From DASPWV01 sp046727855 (GTDB lineage Bacteria > Acidobacteriota > Vicinamibacteria > Vicinamibacterales > UBA2999): a DNA stretch of 9,500 nt. Below are positions 1 through 6,435 of the stretch, in pieces. The position numbers and the translations under genes are program-made. A model generated the notes under the pieces. It saw only the letters and a list, made by a program, of their open reading frames with translations, ran no database searches and was not told the DNA's origin. Positions within the stretch are counted from its first letter, which is position 1; every line of letters starts with the position of its first letter. The DNA lies in the NCBI GenBank assembly GCA_046727855.1, contig JBKPDL010000177.1:1-9500 (forward strand), given 5' to 3'.

Positions 1-54
1 GAAGGCTTCGGGTGTCCGATGGAGTACGAGGCGAGCGTCGCTCCCGTGCGCTGA
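1..54 (+). CDS. Possible C-terminal end of an unrecognised gene entering from the left
   Basis: The first frame is open from base 1 to a TGA at 52-54 and reads EGFGCPMEYEASVAPVR. The composition looks like a real protein tail, but 17 residues are too few to identify a family. The next stretch (55-179) shows no convincing gene on either strand. This is a guess based on codon appearance only; it could equally be non-coding. Confidence 0.2.
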   Translation, partial: EGFGCPMEYEASVAPVR

Positions 55-179
55 AGCCGCTGGCCAGACTCAGACGCGCGTCCCACTCAAGACGTCTTTA
101 CCGATGTGCGCGAGCGGCTGCGCGTTCTCTTGCGATTATGAATGCAGCGGTGCTTGCTACACGCCCGCCGGCACCGCCA

Positions 180-699
180 CTACTTTTGAATATTCGCTTC
201 CGCTGCTCCCTCTTGCAAATGCCGCGCGCGCTCCGCAAACTTCAGCGCCTCGGCGCGCCGCGACCGGGCTACAGCGTTCAGCGCCAACCGCTGGTTCGCC
301 CGCATGAACAGCACGAACAGTGAGGCGTGGCCGCGCTCCAGATAGGGTTCGGAGAATGCCGCCGACTCCAGGTGCCGACGCAAGTCGTCTGCGAACTGCG
401 CAGCTGATTCGTACCGGCGCGCGGGCTCGTCGTCGAGCGCGCGCATGACGAAGTTGCGATGCGCATAATCGACCGCGGAACAGACTTCCAGAAACAGACG
501 CAGGCGGGCTTCGAGCCCTAGCTTGCGTTGCCCCACATACGTCGTGATCCAGGGGCCGTCAATGTATTCCATGACGATGTACGGGAGGCCGTCGTCTTGT
601 GGTGCCGCCATCGATCAGGCGGCTGATGTTCGGGTGCTGCAGGCGGGCGAGCGTCTGCCGCTCGCGACGAAAGCGCGCCAGAATGCTGGTTCCCATCGT
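180..699 (-). pseudogene. Decayed Ser/Thr protein kinase (Pkn/TPR type), frameshifted and lacking its catalytic core
   Basis: Read on the minus strand, 699-598 gives ILARFRRERQTLARLQHP then NISRLIDGGTT, the alpha-C helix and beta-4 region of bacterial Hanks-type kinases. One extra base near 597-600 shifts the frame; the next frame continues DDGLPYIVMEYIDGPW (hinge) and LEVCSAVDYAHRN (alpha-E). Where HRDLKPSN, the DFG loop and the activation segment should follow, the protein jumps at about 444-449 to MRALDDEPARRYESAAQF, the C-lobe end motif, so roughly 120-130 codons are missing in frame. The tail (RRAEALKFAERAR) looks like one TPR-like helix pair and ends at TAG 180-182. The frame is closed upstream by TAA at 702-700, so the glycine loop and catalytic Lys are absent too. 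No kinase activity is possible. The family match is confident; the exact size of the deletion is inferred from usual kinase length. Confidence 0.8.
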
Positions 700-727
700 T
701 TACGACGAGCTCCGCTGTCTCGCGTGA
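686..727 (+). pseudogene. Scrap resembling the N-terminal motif of an ECF sigma factor
   Basis: The plus strand reads LVPIVYDELRCLA followed by TGA at 725-727. The pattern P-x-VY-x-ELR-x-LA is the characteristic start of sigma region 2 in the ECF sigma factors that often sit next to Ser/Thr kinase genes in Acidobacteriota. Only about 13 residues remain. It overlaps the last recognisable kinase codons on the other strand, so a rearrangement junction must lie near 685. The match is short and could be chance. Confidence 0.3.
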
Positions 728-937
728 TCGATCGGCGCGCTTCCAGGCCGAACTCGCGGCAGCGCTGAACGGCCCGGCTGGTCCGGCGATTCTGCGGCAG
801 CTGGCGCTCGTCGCGTTCACTTCGGTGGCCGACGATCGGAATGGACGCAACCCGGGCGAACGCGCCTGGCACGAGAAGCTGGTCGCGCTGGAGATGGTGT
901 TCGACCAGCGCATCGGCGTCACGATGCCTGGGGACTA
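726..937 (+). pseudogene. Unrecognised coding fragment, both ends lost
   Basis: From about 726 the plus strand is open and has strong G/C third-position bias typical of genes in this window. It reads DRSARFQAELAAALNG, then ILRQLALVAFTSVADDRNG, RAWHEKLVALEMVFDQRIGV and TMPGD. The peptide looks like a soluble helical protein. No family is recognised. A GTG at 825 could start translation, but coding character extends to the left of it. The right edge coincides with the point where the minus-strand dehydrogenase fragment stops matching its family (about 937), so the piece appears cut on both sides. Reading frames on the opposite strand here look random. Confidence 0.35.
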
Positions 938-1287
938 CAGTGGTTCGTGTTGGCGAGCGCGACGCAGCCGATGCCGTGCGAGCGCGAGCACGCGATGGCG
1001 GCTTCCATCGATTCCCATGCATTGAGCGCGCCCACGCCGCCGCGTCCGTTCCAGCGCTCCAGTCCGCCTGCCGCCGAGACGCGCAGCGCTCGGGCAGTCA
1101 CGTCGACCACGCCGTTGCGAATCATCGCGACGAGACGAGGAAACAGATTCAGACCGTGTGAGGGAACGCCGTCGCGCGTCGAGTCGGCGATGATCTGCGC
1201 GCAATGCCGCGCACGCTCGGGCTCGAGGCCGACGGTCTGCAGCGCGCGGGTAAGCGTGCCAGCGAGCTCTTGGTACTTGACGATCAC
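919..1287 (-). pseudogene. Truncated malate/L-lactate dehydrogenase-family oxidoreductase (YiaK/Ldh_2-like), N-terminal third only
   Basis: The minus strand starts at GTG 1287 and reads VKYQELAGTLTRALQTVGL, ADSTRDGVPSHGLNLFPRLV, LERWNGRGGVGALNAWESM and GIGCVALANTNH. This follows the opening of the NAD(P)H-dependent Ldh_2 family, for example 2,3-diketo-L-gulonate reductase, including the conserved DGVxSHGxxxxPR segment, whose His is the catalytic acid in that family, and the NTNH segment. Family members are about 330-350 residues. Here the match ends after NTNH at 940 and a stop follows at 921-919, leaving about 115 authentic residues with no nucleotide-binding or C-terminal part. It is almost surely inactive. 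No strong Shine-Dalgarno is seen before the GTG, and no ATG lies in frame upstream before a stop. Confidence 0.75.
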
Positions 1288-1342
1288 GCGCCAGTCATCA
1301 GCCGTAGACTATCTCACACACGACGCCGGTCTCAGCGAACCA

Positions 1343-1365
1343 GCCGACCTGAGCGGAAGGTCGGC
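1343..1365. promoter_or_regulatory. Perfect 8-bp inverted repeat in the intergenic region before the aldolase gene
   Basis: GCCGACCT (1343-1350) and AGGTCGGC (1358-1365) are exact reverse complements separated by seven bases. The right arm ends 21 bases before the ATG at 1387. The position between divergently oriented genes fits an operator, a 5' leader hairpin, or an old terminator. No U-run follows, so a terminator is the least likely reading. Function is not known. Confidence 0.4.
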
Positions 1366-1386
1366 GTTTACGAATGCGAGGTGGGG

Positions 1387-2418
1387 ATGAAGTCATTTCT
1401 TCTGGCACTTTCGTTCGTCGGACTCGGCTTCTCGGCGCTGGGGTCGACACAGGGCGGCGATCCCAATTACGGCAAGCCGAAGCGCCTCAACAAAATGATC
1501 GAGCTTCTCGCGGCCAGCCAACCCGTCTACGACGTCGGCGTGACCGGCGGCGGCTACGAAGAAGGCAAGAAGCTTGCGCAGACGACCAACGATTTCATTC
1601 AGTACGAAATGGAACACGGTCCGTTCGACCCGCGGCGCCTGCGCGAATTCATGCAGGGACTTGTTGATGGCGGCCCCGCCAAGAGCGGGCACCGCACGCC
1701 GACCGTGGTCGTCACCCTGCCGTTCATCGGTCTGGACGCCGCCTCCGTTCGCGCCAACACCTGGGTGGTTGAACAGATTCTGATGGCAGGCGTGCACGGC
1801 TTGATGTTGTGTCACGCGCGCAACGCCGAGGCAGTTAGAGCGTTCGTCGCGGCGACGCGCTATCCATTCGATCGCCAGGATCTCAGGGGCGCCGATCGCG
1901 GAATTCCTGAGGGGCTGCGCGGATCCGGAGGTCAGGGGCCGGCCGCGAGAATCTGGGATATTTCCGCCACCGACTACATGGAGCGCGCCGATCCCTGGCC
2001 GATGAACCCGAATGGCGAGCTCATTTTGTCGGTGAAGATGGAGGACAAGTACGCGCTGGAGAACGTCGACGAAATCACCAGCGTGCCGGGTATTGCGTGG
2101 GGCGAATGGGGCCCAGGCGATCAGGCCATGTCGCTGATGGGTCTCGAGTACTTGAAGAAGGGCGGGTCCGACGAAGCGCACGCCGGGACCGGCGGCTTTA
2201 CTCCCGAGGGCCTGCCACGGATCGGTGAACCGAAGCTGGATGCGGCACGCGCGCGGATCATGGCCGCCATGAAGGCGCATCACATTTTTCCACTGCACTC
2301 CGCCAGCATCGACAACATCGAACAGTTGATTAAAGCCGGCATCATGGTGACACACGGCACCAGCATCGAGCTCACCAATAAAGGTCGAGCGTTCACCAAG
2401 CGGCAGATGCCGTATTAA
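1387..2418 (+). CDS. Exported HpcH/HpaI-type aldolase (class II pyruvate-aldolase fold)
   Basis: The 343-residue product starts at ATG 1387, preceded by GAGGTGGGG; the open frame runs further upstream but only non-coding sequence lies there. Residues 1-20 (MKSFLLALSFVGLGFSALGS) form a signal peptide, which cytoplasmic aldolases of this family lack. The rest fits the HpcH/HpaI barrel: EHGP with His77 where the family base sits, VVEQILMAGVHGLMLCHARN, RYPF...RG, Glu219 in VKMEDKYALENVDEI, and Asp245 in EWGPGDQAMSLMG. Glu219 and Asp245 are 26 apart, the same spacing as the two metal ligands of HpaI (Glu149/Asp175). The pyruvate-binding Arg usually found in a VVR motif appears replaced (VVVTLPFIG), and a Gly/Pro-rich insert lies at about 160-205. 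It may therefore bind a divalent metal yet handle an unusual substrate or no longer cleave C-C bonds. It forms an operon with the PQQ dehydrogenase 13 bases downstream. Confidence 0.85.
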   Translation: MKSFLLALSFVGLGFSALGSTQGGDPNYGKPKRLNKMIELLAASQPVYDVGVTGGGYEEGKKLAQTTNDFIQYEMEHGPFDPRRLREFMQGLVDGGPAKSGHRTPTVVVTLPFIGLDAASVRANTWVVEQILMAGVHGLMLCHARNAEAVRAFVAATRYPFDRQDLRGADRGIPEGLRGSGGQGPAARIWDISATDYMERADPWPMNPNGELILSVKMEDKYALENVDEITSVPGIAWGEWGPGDQAMSLMGLEYLKKGGSDEAHAGTGGFTPEGLPRIGEPKLDAARARIMAAMKAHHIFPLHSASIDNIEQLIKAGIMVTHGTSIELTNKGRAFTKRQMPY

Positions 2419-2431
2419 TCAGGAGCTGAAT

Positions 2432-4627
2432 ATGAAGCGCGCACGGCCATCACTCCTCCTCGGGTCGGCTGCTCTCGTCGGTGTGGCGATCGCTTCGGTC
2501 GGAGGCCAGCAGGCTCAGCCGGTTACGACCGGCGCCTACACCGCGGCCCAGGCTGAGGCCGGACGCGTGGCGTACGCGCAACAATGTGCCGGATGCCATT
2601 TGGCTGATTTTCGGGGATCGGGCGATGCACCGGCTGTCGCGGGGCCCGACTTCACAGCGAAATGGGGACCGAGAGCGGTCAACGAGTTGTTTACCTACCT
2701 CGTTCAGACGATGCCGCCGACGAGTCCAGGTTCCCTCGGTGAACAGGGCACGTTGGGGGTGACAGCGTACCTGCTGCAGATTAACGGAGCGCCCGTTGGT
2801 CAGCAGCCGTTGACCGCCGCTGTGTCGACGCCGATCAATGCGCTCCTCACCGGACAGCCTCGTGCGCAGACAGCCGCAGCGGCCGCAGCCGCGGGGGCTG
2901 GTGGTCGAAGCGCGATGCCGCCGGTGCTGGGCGCAGGCACCGGTGCGGGACAAGCGCGCGGTGGCGCATTGGCGAATCGAGGCGTGACCGTTCGCGGCGA
3001 AGTGAAGAACTACGTACCCGTCACTGCCGAAATGCTGAAAAGCCCGCCGCCTGCTGACTGGCTGATGTTCCGCGGCAATTACTACGGCCACAGCTACAGC
3101 CCGCTGGATCAAATCACTCCAGCCAACGTCAAGAACCTGCAGCTGCAGTGGGTATGGGCGATCAACGACTCGGGCGCCAACCAGACGACCCCCATCGTTC
3201 ATAACGGCGTCATTTATCTCGCGAGCCCCAGCAACTTCGTGCAGGCACTCGATGGAAAGACGGGTGACTTGATCTGGGAAGCGCGCGTCGGTCCCGATCA
3301 GGCGCCCGGCTATGGTGGCATTCGCAGCATCGCCATTGCCGACGACAAGATCTTTCTGCCGGCGAGCAACGCGCACATGGTGGCGCTCAGCGCCCGCAAC
3401 GGCGAGATCCTGTGGGACACGCCCGCAGCGCCGGACGGCAGCCGCGTCAACACGAGCGGCGCGATCGTGATCGGCGACAGAGTGCTGCAAGGGCTCACGG
3501 GATGCGGGCGTTTCGACGGTCTGGGCTGCTACATCAGCGCGTACGACATCACGACCGGCAAGCAGGCGTGGCGTTTCTACACAATACCCCGCCAGGGCGA
3601 GCCCGGCAGCGAAACATGGGGCAACCTGCCGATGACGTTCCGAGCTGGTGGTGAGACGTGGATCGCGGGCTCGTACGATCCCGAGCTGAATCTCACCTAC
3701 TGGGGTGTTGCGCAAGCCAAGCCATGGAACTTTCTCAGCCGCAAGCTCACGCTCCGGGACAACACGCTCTATGCGAATTCCACGGTGGCGCTCGACCCCG
3801 CAACGGGCAAGCTCGCGTGGCACTTCCAGCACGTACCTGCCGAATCGTTCGACCTCGACGAGGTGTTCGAGCGCGTTCTCGTCGACATCGGCGATCAGAA
3901 GGTGTCCTTCAATGCTGGCAAGGCCGGCGTGCTCTGGAAGCTCGATCGACGGACCGGAAGGTTCCTCGGCTTCAAGGAAATGGTGGCGCAGAACATCTGG
4001 GATCGCATCGATCCAAAAACCGGCGTGCCCAGATATCGCGCCGAGATCTATGAGATGAGCGTCGATAAGCCGATCTTCATCTGTCCAAGCACCGAGGGCG
4101 GCAAGAACTGGCAGGCCATGAGCTACCACGCACCGACCGGGCTGTTGATCGCGCCCCTCAGCCAATCGTGCATGGACTTCACCGCGCGTGAAGTTGCCAT
4201 GAAGGAGGGTGGAGGCGGCTCTGGAGGCGATCGTCTCTTCAAGCACATGCCGGGCAGCAACGAGAACGTCGGCAAGCTTGCTGCGTACGACGTCAGAACG
4301 ATGCAGGAAGTGTGGAAGCATGAGCAGCGGGCGCCGTATCTGACTGCGGTGTTATCGACGGCCGGCGGCGTGCTTTTCGTGGGCGATATCGATCGACACG
4401 TGCGCGCACACGACGTGAAGAGCGGCCAAATCTTGTGGGAAGCGAGGCTCGGTACGTCCGCTCAGGGATTCCCGGTGAGCTTCGCCATCGACGGCCGGCA
4501 GTATATCGGCATCATGTCGGGTCTCGGCGGCGGCAGCCCGCGCAACGTGCCGGCAGCGATCGTCCCGGACATCAAGATTCCGCAGAGCGGACAGGCACTC
4601 TACGTGTTCGCGTTGCCCAAAGAGTAA
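2432..4627 (+). CDS. Secreted quinohaemoprotein: N-terminal cytochrome c fused to a PQQ-dependent dehydrogenase propeller
   Basis: 731 residues from ATG 2432, with AGGAG at 2421-2425. A signal peptide (1-25) is followed by a class I cytochrome c domain: haem motif CAGCH at 52-56 and likely axial Met94 in QTMPPTSPG. An Ala/Gly-rich linker (about 120-180) leads to a PQQ beta-propeller (about 205-731) with blade motifs such as ALDGKTGDLIWEARVG, YISAYDITTGKQAWRFYT and AHDVKSGQILWEARLG. The enzyme should oxidise an alcohol, sugar or hydroxy-acid in the periplasm and pass electrons via its own haem. Asp474-Leu-Asp476 (SFDLDEV) matches the catalytic Asp plus the Asp two residues on that marks lanthanide-type methanol/ethanol dehydrogenases. 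In contrast, the metal-ligand Asn of the usual GTGNP motif reads GVAQA (Gln428), and the usual GAEFG region reads CGRFDGLGC (358-366). Classical quinohaemoprotein alcohol dehydrogenases carry the haem domain at the C-terminus. Substrate is unknown. Confidence 0.92.
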   Translation: MKRARPSLLLGSAALVGVAIASVGGQQAQPVTTGAYTAAQAEAGRVAYAQQCAGCHLADFRGSGDAPAVAGPDFTAKWGPRAVNELFTYLVQTMPPTSPGSLGEQGTLGVTAYLLQINGAPVGQQPLTAAVSTPINALLTGQPRAQTAAAAAAAGAGGRSAMPPVLGAGTGAGQARGGALANRGVTVRGEVKNYVPVTAEMLKSPPPADWLMFRGNYYGHSYSPLDQITPANVKNLQLQWVWAINDSGANQTTPIVHNGVIYLASPSNFVQALDGKTGDLIWEARVGPDQAPGYGGIRSIAIADDKIFLPASNAHMVALSARNGEILWDTPAAPDGSRVNTSGAIVIGDRVLQGLTGCGRFDGLGCYISAYDITTGKQAWRFYTIPRQGEPGSETWGNLPMTFRAGGETWIAGSYDPELNLTYWGVAQAKPWNFLSRKLTLRDNTLYANSTVALDPATGKLAWHFQHVPAESFDLDEVFERVLVDIGDQKVSFNAGKAGVLWKLDRRTGRFLGFKEMVAQNIWDRIDPKTGVPRYRAEIYEMSVDKPIFICPSTEGGKNWQAMSYHAPTGLLIAPLSQSCMDFTAREVAMKEGGGGSGGDRLFKHMPGSNENVGKLAAYDVRTMQEVWKHEQRAPYLTAVLSTAGGVLFVGDIDRHVRAHDVKSGQILWEARLGTSAQGFPVSFAIDGRQYIGIMSGLGGGSPRNVPAAIVPDIKIPQSGQALYVFALPKE

Positions 4628-4687
4628 ACGGACTCGCTTCCCTCGTTTCTATGTCGCATCGATCAGCACGAATAACCGAAGTCACCG

Positions 4688-4719
4688 GGCGGCGGGCGTC
4701 GGCTGGAGCGCCGGCCGCC
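4688..4719. terminator. Candidate bidirectional hairpin between convergent genes
   Basis: GGCGGCGGGCG (4688-4698) pairs with CGCCGGCCGCC (4709-4719), giving 10 of 11 pairs around a 10-base loop. It lies 60 bases after the dehydrogenase stop and 14 bases beyond the end of the convergent ACT gene. No U-tract follows on either strand, so it would be an imperfect intrinsic terminator or a transcript-end stabiliser. Confidence 0.4.
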
Positions 4720-4733
4720 ATTGGTCGGTGTGT

Positions 4734-5123
4734 CTATGTGATCGCTGCTTGCTTAGCGGTGATTTCCTGCACCTTCGCCAGATTCGTGGCGCCGACGACG
4801 ATGCGGTTATTGATGGCGACGTAGGAAGTGGTCACGTTCACGTTGGCGTCGGCGATCTGCCGGAAGATGTTGGCCGCAACCCCTGGGCGGTCAACGACGT
4901 CCGCCACCACCACATCGTCCTCGCGCGACACGGTCAGGCCAGCCGACTCGAACGCCTTGCGCGTGGCCGCAGCGTCCTGCGTTAACACATGCAAAATGCC
5001 TTCGATCTCGGCGTAGCCTTCGATGTTGATACCAGCTTTCGCGATCGCGTCGAACGCGTTTGCGAGAGTTCCGGGTCGATCGTTCTGCAACCTGACGGTG
5101 AAATCTTTTGCCACGGTGGGCAT
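4734..5123 (-). CDS. Small tandem ACT-domain protein
   Basis: 129 residues from ATG 5123, with a strong AAAGGAGGG Shine-Dalgarno (complement of 5129-5137) about six bases away, which fixes the start. Two beta-alpha-beta-beta-alpha-beta ACT repeats make up almost the entire protein. The first is about 7-60 (FTVRLQNDRPGTLANAFDAI ... INIEGYAEIEG). The second is about 70-125 (DVVVADVVDRPGVAANIFRQ ... NVNVTTSYVAINNRIVVG). Both have the DRPG turn where ACT domains bind amino acids at domain interfaces. No enzyme domain is attached, so it is most likely an amino-acid sensor or regulator; the ligand and partner are not indicated by the neighbours. It lies 222 bases downstream of the binding-protein gene on the same strand, with a hairpin between, so it is probably transcribed from its own promoter. 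Confidence 0.85.
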   Translation of the reverse strand: MPTVAKDFTVRLQNDRPGTLANAFDAIAKAGINIEGYAEIEGILHVLTQDAAATRKAFESAGLTVSREDDVVVADVVDRPGVAANIFRQIADANVNVTTSYVAINNRIVVGATNLAKVQEITAKQAAIT

Positions 5124-5317
5124 GTCGACCCTCCTTTCGGATCGTCATCGAACCGACGACGACCGCCAGCCGTCCGATCGTCCTGATTCGCGCTGCGAGT
5201 GTACTCCACCATGTATGCGATTGACCTCTTCGTATCCTCGTCAGAGATTCTGGTCTACAAGAGGTTCGCGCGCCGCCTCTGGCGTTCGCTCTCCATCCTC
5301 GTTTTGAAGATTTGCTC

Positions 5318-5338
5318 CGCCGGCTCAATCTACCGGCG
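5318..5338 (-). terminator. Hairpin just after the binding-protein gene
   Basis: CGCCGG (5318-5323) pairs with CCGGCG (5333-5338) around a nine-base loop, 7 bases beyond the stop of the minus-strand gene. The stem is short and has no U-run after it on the minus strand. It is a weak candidate terminator or processing stem. The rest of the gap 5124-5345 shows no gene; the promoter of the ACT gene presumably lies in it. Confidence 0.3.
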
Positions 5339-5345
5339 TGACTCC

Positions 5346-6164
5346 TTATTCGAATCGTTCGAGGCCTCTCGGCTTCCACACCTTGTTCGACTCCGGCCGC
5401 AACAGATACCGGATGAACGCGCGCGCATCGTCGGCATGGGTTGCTCTCGTCGACACCGCGACCGCCGTGTCGATCCACGCTCCAAGTTCGGCGGGCAGCG
5501 GGCCGACAAGCTCGATCTCCTTGTAGGGAAGAATCTGGCTGATCGTCTGAATCGCCATGTCGCCTTCGCCAGCCGCCAGCGCCTGACCTCCTTCGCCCTT
5601 CGTGCTGGGCGGAGCGTTCACACCGGCGAACTCCGGACGCTTGAGCAGGTCATCGATCAACAGTGCGACCATCGTGCGCGAGGCCGGATTCGAGCGCATC
5701 ACCGCCTTCGCATTCTTCAGCGCGACGGCGAGTTTTTCGACGGTCGAGATGTCCGGCTTCGCTGCGCCGGCGCGCACCGCGAGGCCCATCCGGTTGCGCC
5801 CGAGCGGGGTGAACGTGCCCGGCGCGACGCCGCCCTCCAGCGACAGCGTGGTCATCAGCTGGAATGGCAGCACGATGACGTCGGGCGGCGGAGTTCTCTT
5901 CGTGATCTCCTGGACGATGGTGCCCATCCCGACGACGGCGATGCCCACCTTCTTCCCTGTTTCTTTTGTAAAGTCGGCGGCGAGGTCGGGCATGCCGGAC
6001 GCGAACACCACGCCTGGGGTGATGACCCGGACATCTGCAGTCGCATAATCGCCGGGCGGCGCAAACACCGACGGTGGATTCTGTCCCTGGCCCAGAATCT
6101 CAGCGGCGGTGAGCCAGGACGCGACCAATGCGATTGCGAAAGCCGACACATGAATGCGGCGCAC
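5346..6164 (-). CDS. Orphan ModA-like periplasmic substrate-binding protein
   Basis: 272 residues. The start is chosen as GTG at 6164 because AAAGGAG lies six bases before it. A longer frame to 6218 exists but would put a 18-residue charged leader before the signal sequence. Residues 1-27 (RRIHVSAFAIALVASWLTAA) are a signal peptide. The mature part follows the type 2 periplasmic-binding fold of ModA/SBP_bac_11: VRVITPGVVFASGMPDLAADF, TGKKVGIAVVGMGTIVQEI, PPDVIVLPFQLM, RNRMGLAVRAGA, GDMAIQTISQILPY, and the ending FIRYLLRPESNKVWKPRGLE. Canonical ModA has AAASL in the first ligand loop; here it reads TPGVV, so molybdate specificity is doubtful. No permease or ATPase gene (ModB/ModC) is adjacent, so it may serve a distant transporter or act as a sensor or scavenger. 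Confidence 0.85.
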   Translation of the reverse strand: MRRIHVSAFAIALVASWLTAAEILGQGQNPPSVFAPPGDYATADVRVITPGVVFASGMPDLAADFTKETGKKVGIAVVGMGTIVQEITKRTPPPDVIVLPFQLMTTLSLEGGVAPGTFTPLGRNRMGLAVRAGAAKPDISTVEKLAVALKNAKAVMRSNPASRTMVALLIDDLLKRPEFAGVNAPPSTKGEGGQALAAGEGDMAIQTISQILPYKEIELVGPLPAELGAWIDTAVAVSTRATHADDARAFIRYLLRPESNKVWKPRGLERFE

Positions 6165-6283
6165 GTGTGTCTCCTTTCGTTGTGATCGATCGTAAGCCAA
6201 ATCACAGGCGGATCGCATGCGGCAGGTAACCGGTTCACCTTGATCGTTGCCGCCACGCCGTCAGCAGCGGCTGCGTCCAGCTT

Positions 6284-6428
6284 ATCCGCGTTTATCTACG
6301 TCCATTCGCGTCCATCTGCGTTAAACCATCTGCGTTTATCTGCGTTTATCTGCGTCCCAAACCATCTGCATTTATCTGCATTTATCTGCGTCCAAACCAT
6401 CTGCATTTATCCAGGTCCATCTGCGTCC
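6284..6428. repeat. Array of thirteen 10-bp units (consensus ATCTGCGTTT) with AAACC spacers
   Basis: Units start at 6284, 6294, 6304, 6314, then 6328, 6338, 6348, then 6364, 6374, 6384, then 6399, 6409, 6419. Blocks end in AACC, CAAACC and AAACC, giving a higher-order period of 35-36 bases. Within blocks the first units end TTT and the last ends TCC (ATCTGCGTCC). Variants are ATCTGCATTT, ATCCGCGTTT, ATCTACGTCC, ATTCGCGTCC and ATCCAGGTCC. The array lies between the 5' end of the binding-protein gene and the 3' end of the membrane-protein gene, ending 7 bases from the latter's stop codon. Similar ATCTGCGTT-type intergenic repeats are familiar from other environmental genomes; their role is unknown. 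It is not a CRISPR: there are no unique spacers. Confidence 0.9.
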
Positions 6429-6435
6429 AGGCCGG

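Noticed and set aside
1277..1310. Sigma-70 promoter with TTGACG at 1277 and TAGACT at 1305
   Set aside because: The spacing is 22 bases instead of about 17, and the first box lies inside the dehydrogenase fragment; not convincing.
1393..2355. 320-codon minus-strand frame opposite the aldolase gene
   Set aside because: An antisense shadow without recognisable motifs; the plus strand has a signal peptide and family motifs.
2450..4321. A 623-codon open frame on the minus strand opposite the dehydrogenase gene
   Set aside because: It mirrors the GC-rich coding strand, shows no domain, and has an Arg/His/Ala-rich random-like composition. The plus strand is clearly the gene.
5199..6185. 328-codon plus-strand frame opposite the binding-protein gene
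   Set aside because: Arg/His-rich composition and no motifs; it is a shadow of the ModA-like gene.
6284..6428. CRISPR array
   Set aside because: Units are 10 bases with near-identical neighbours and 4-6-base conserved spacers; there are no unique spacers and no cas genes.
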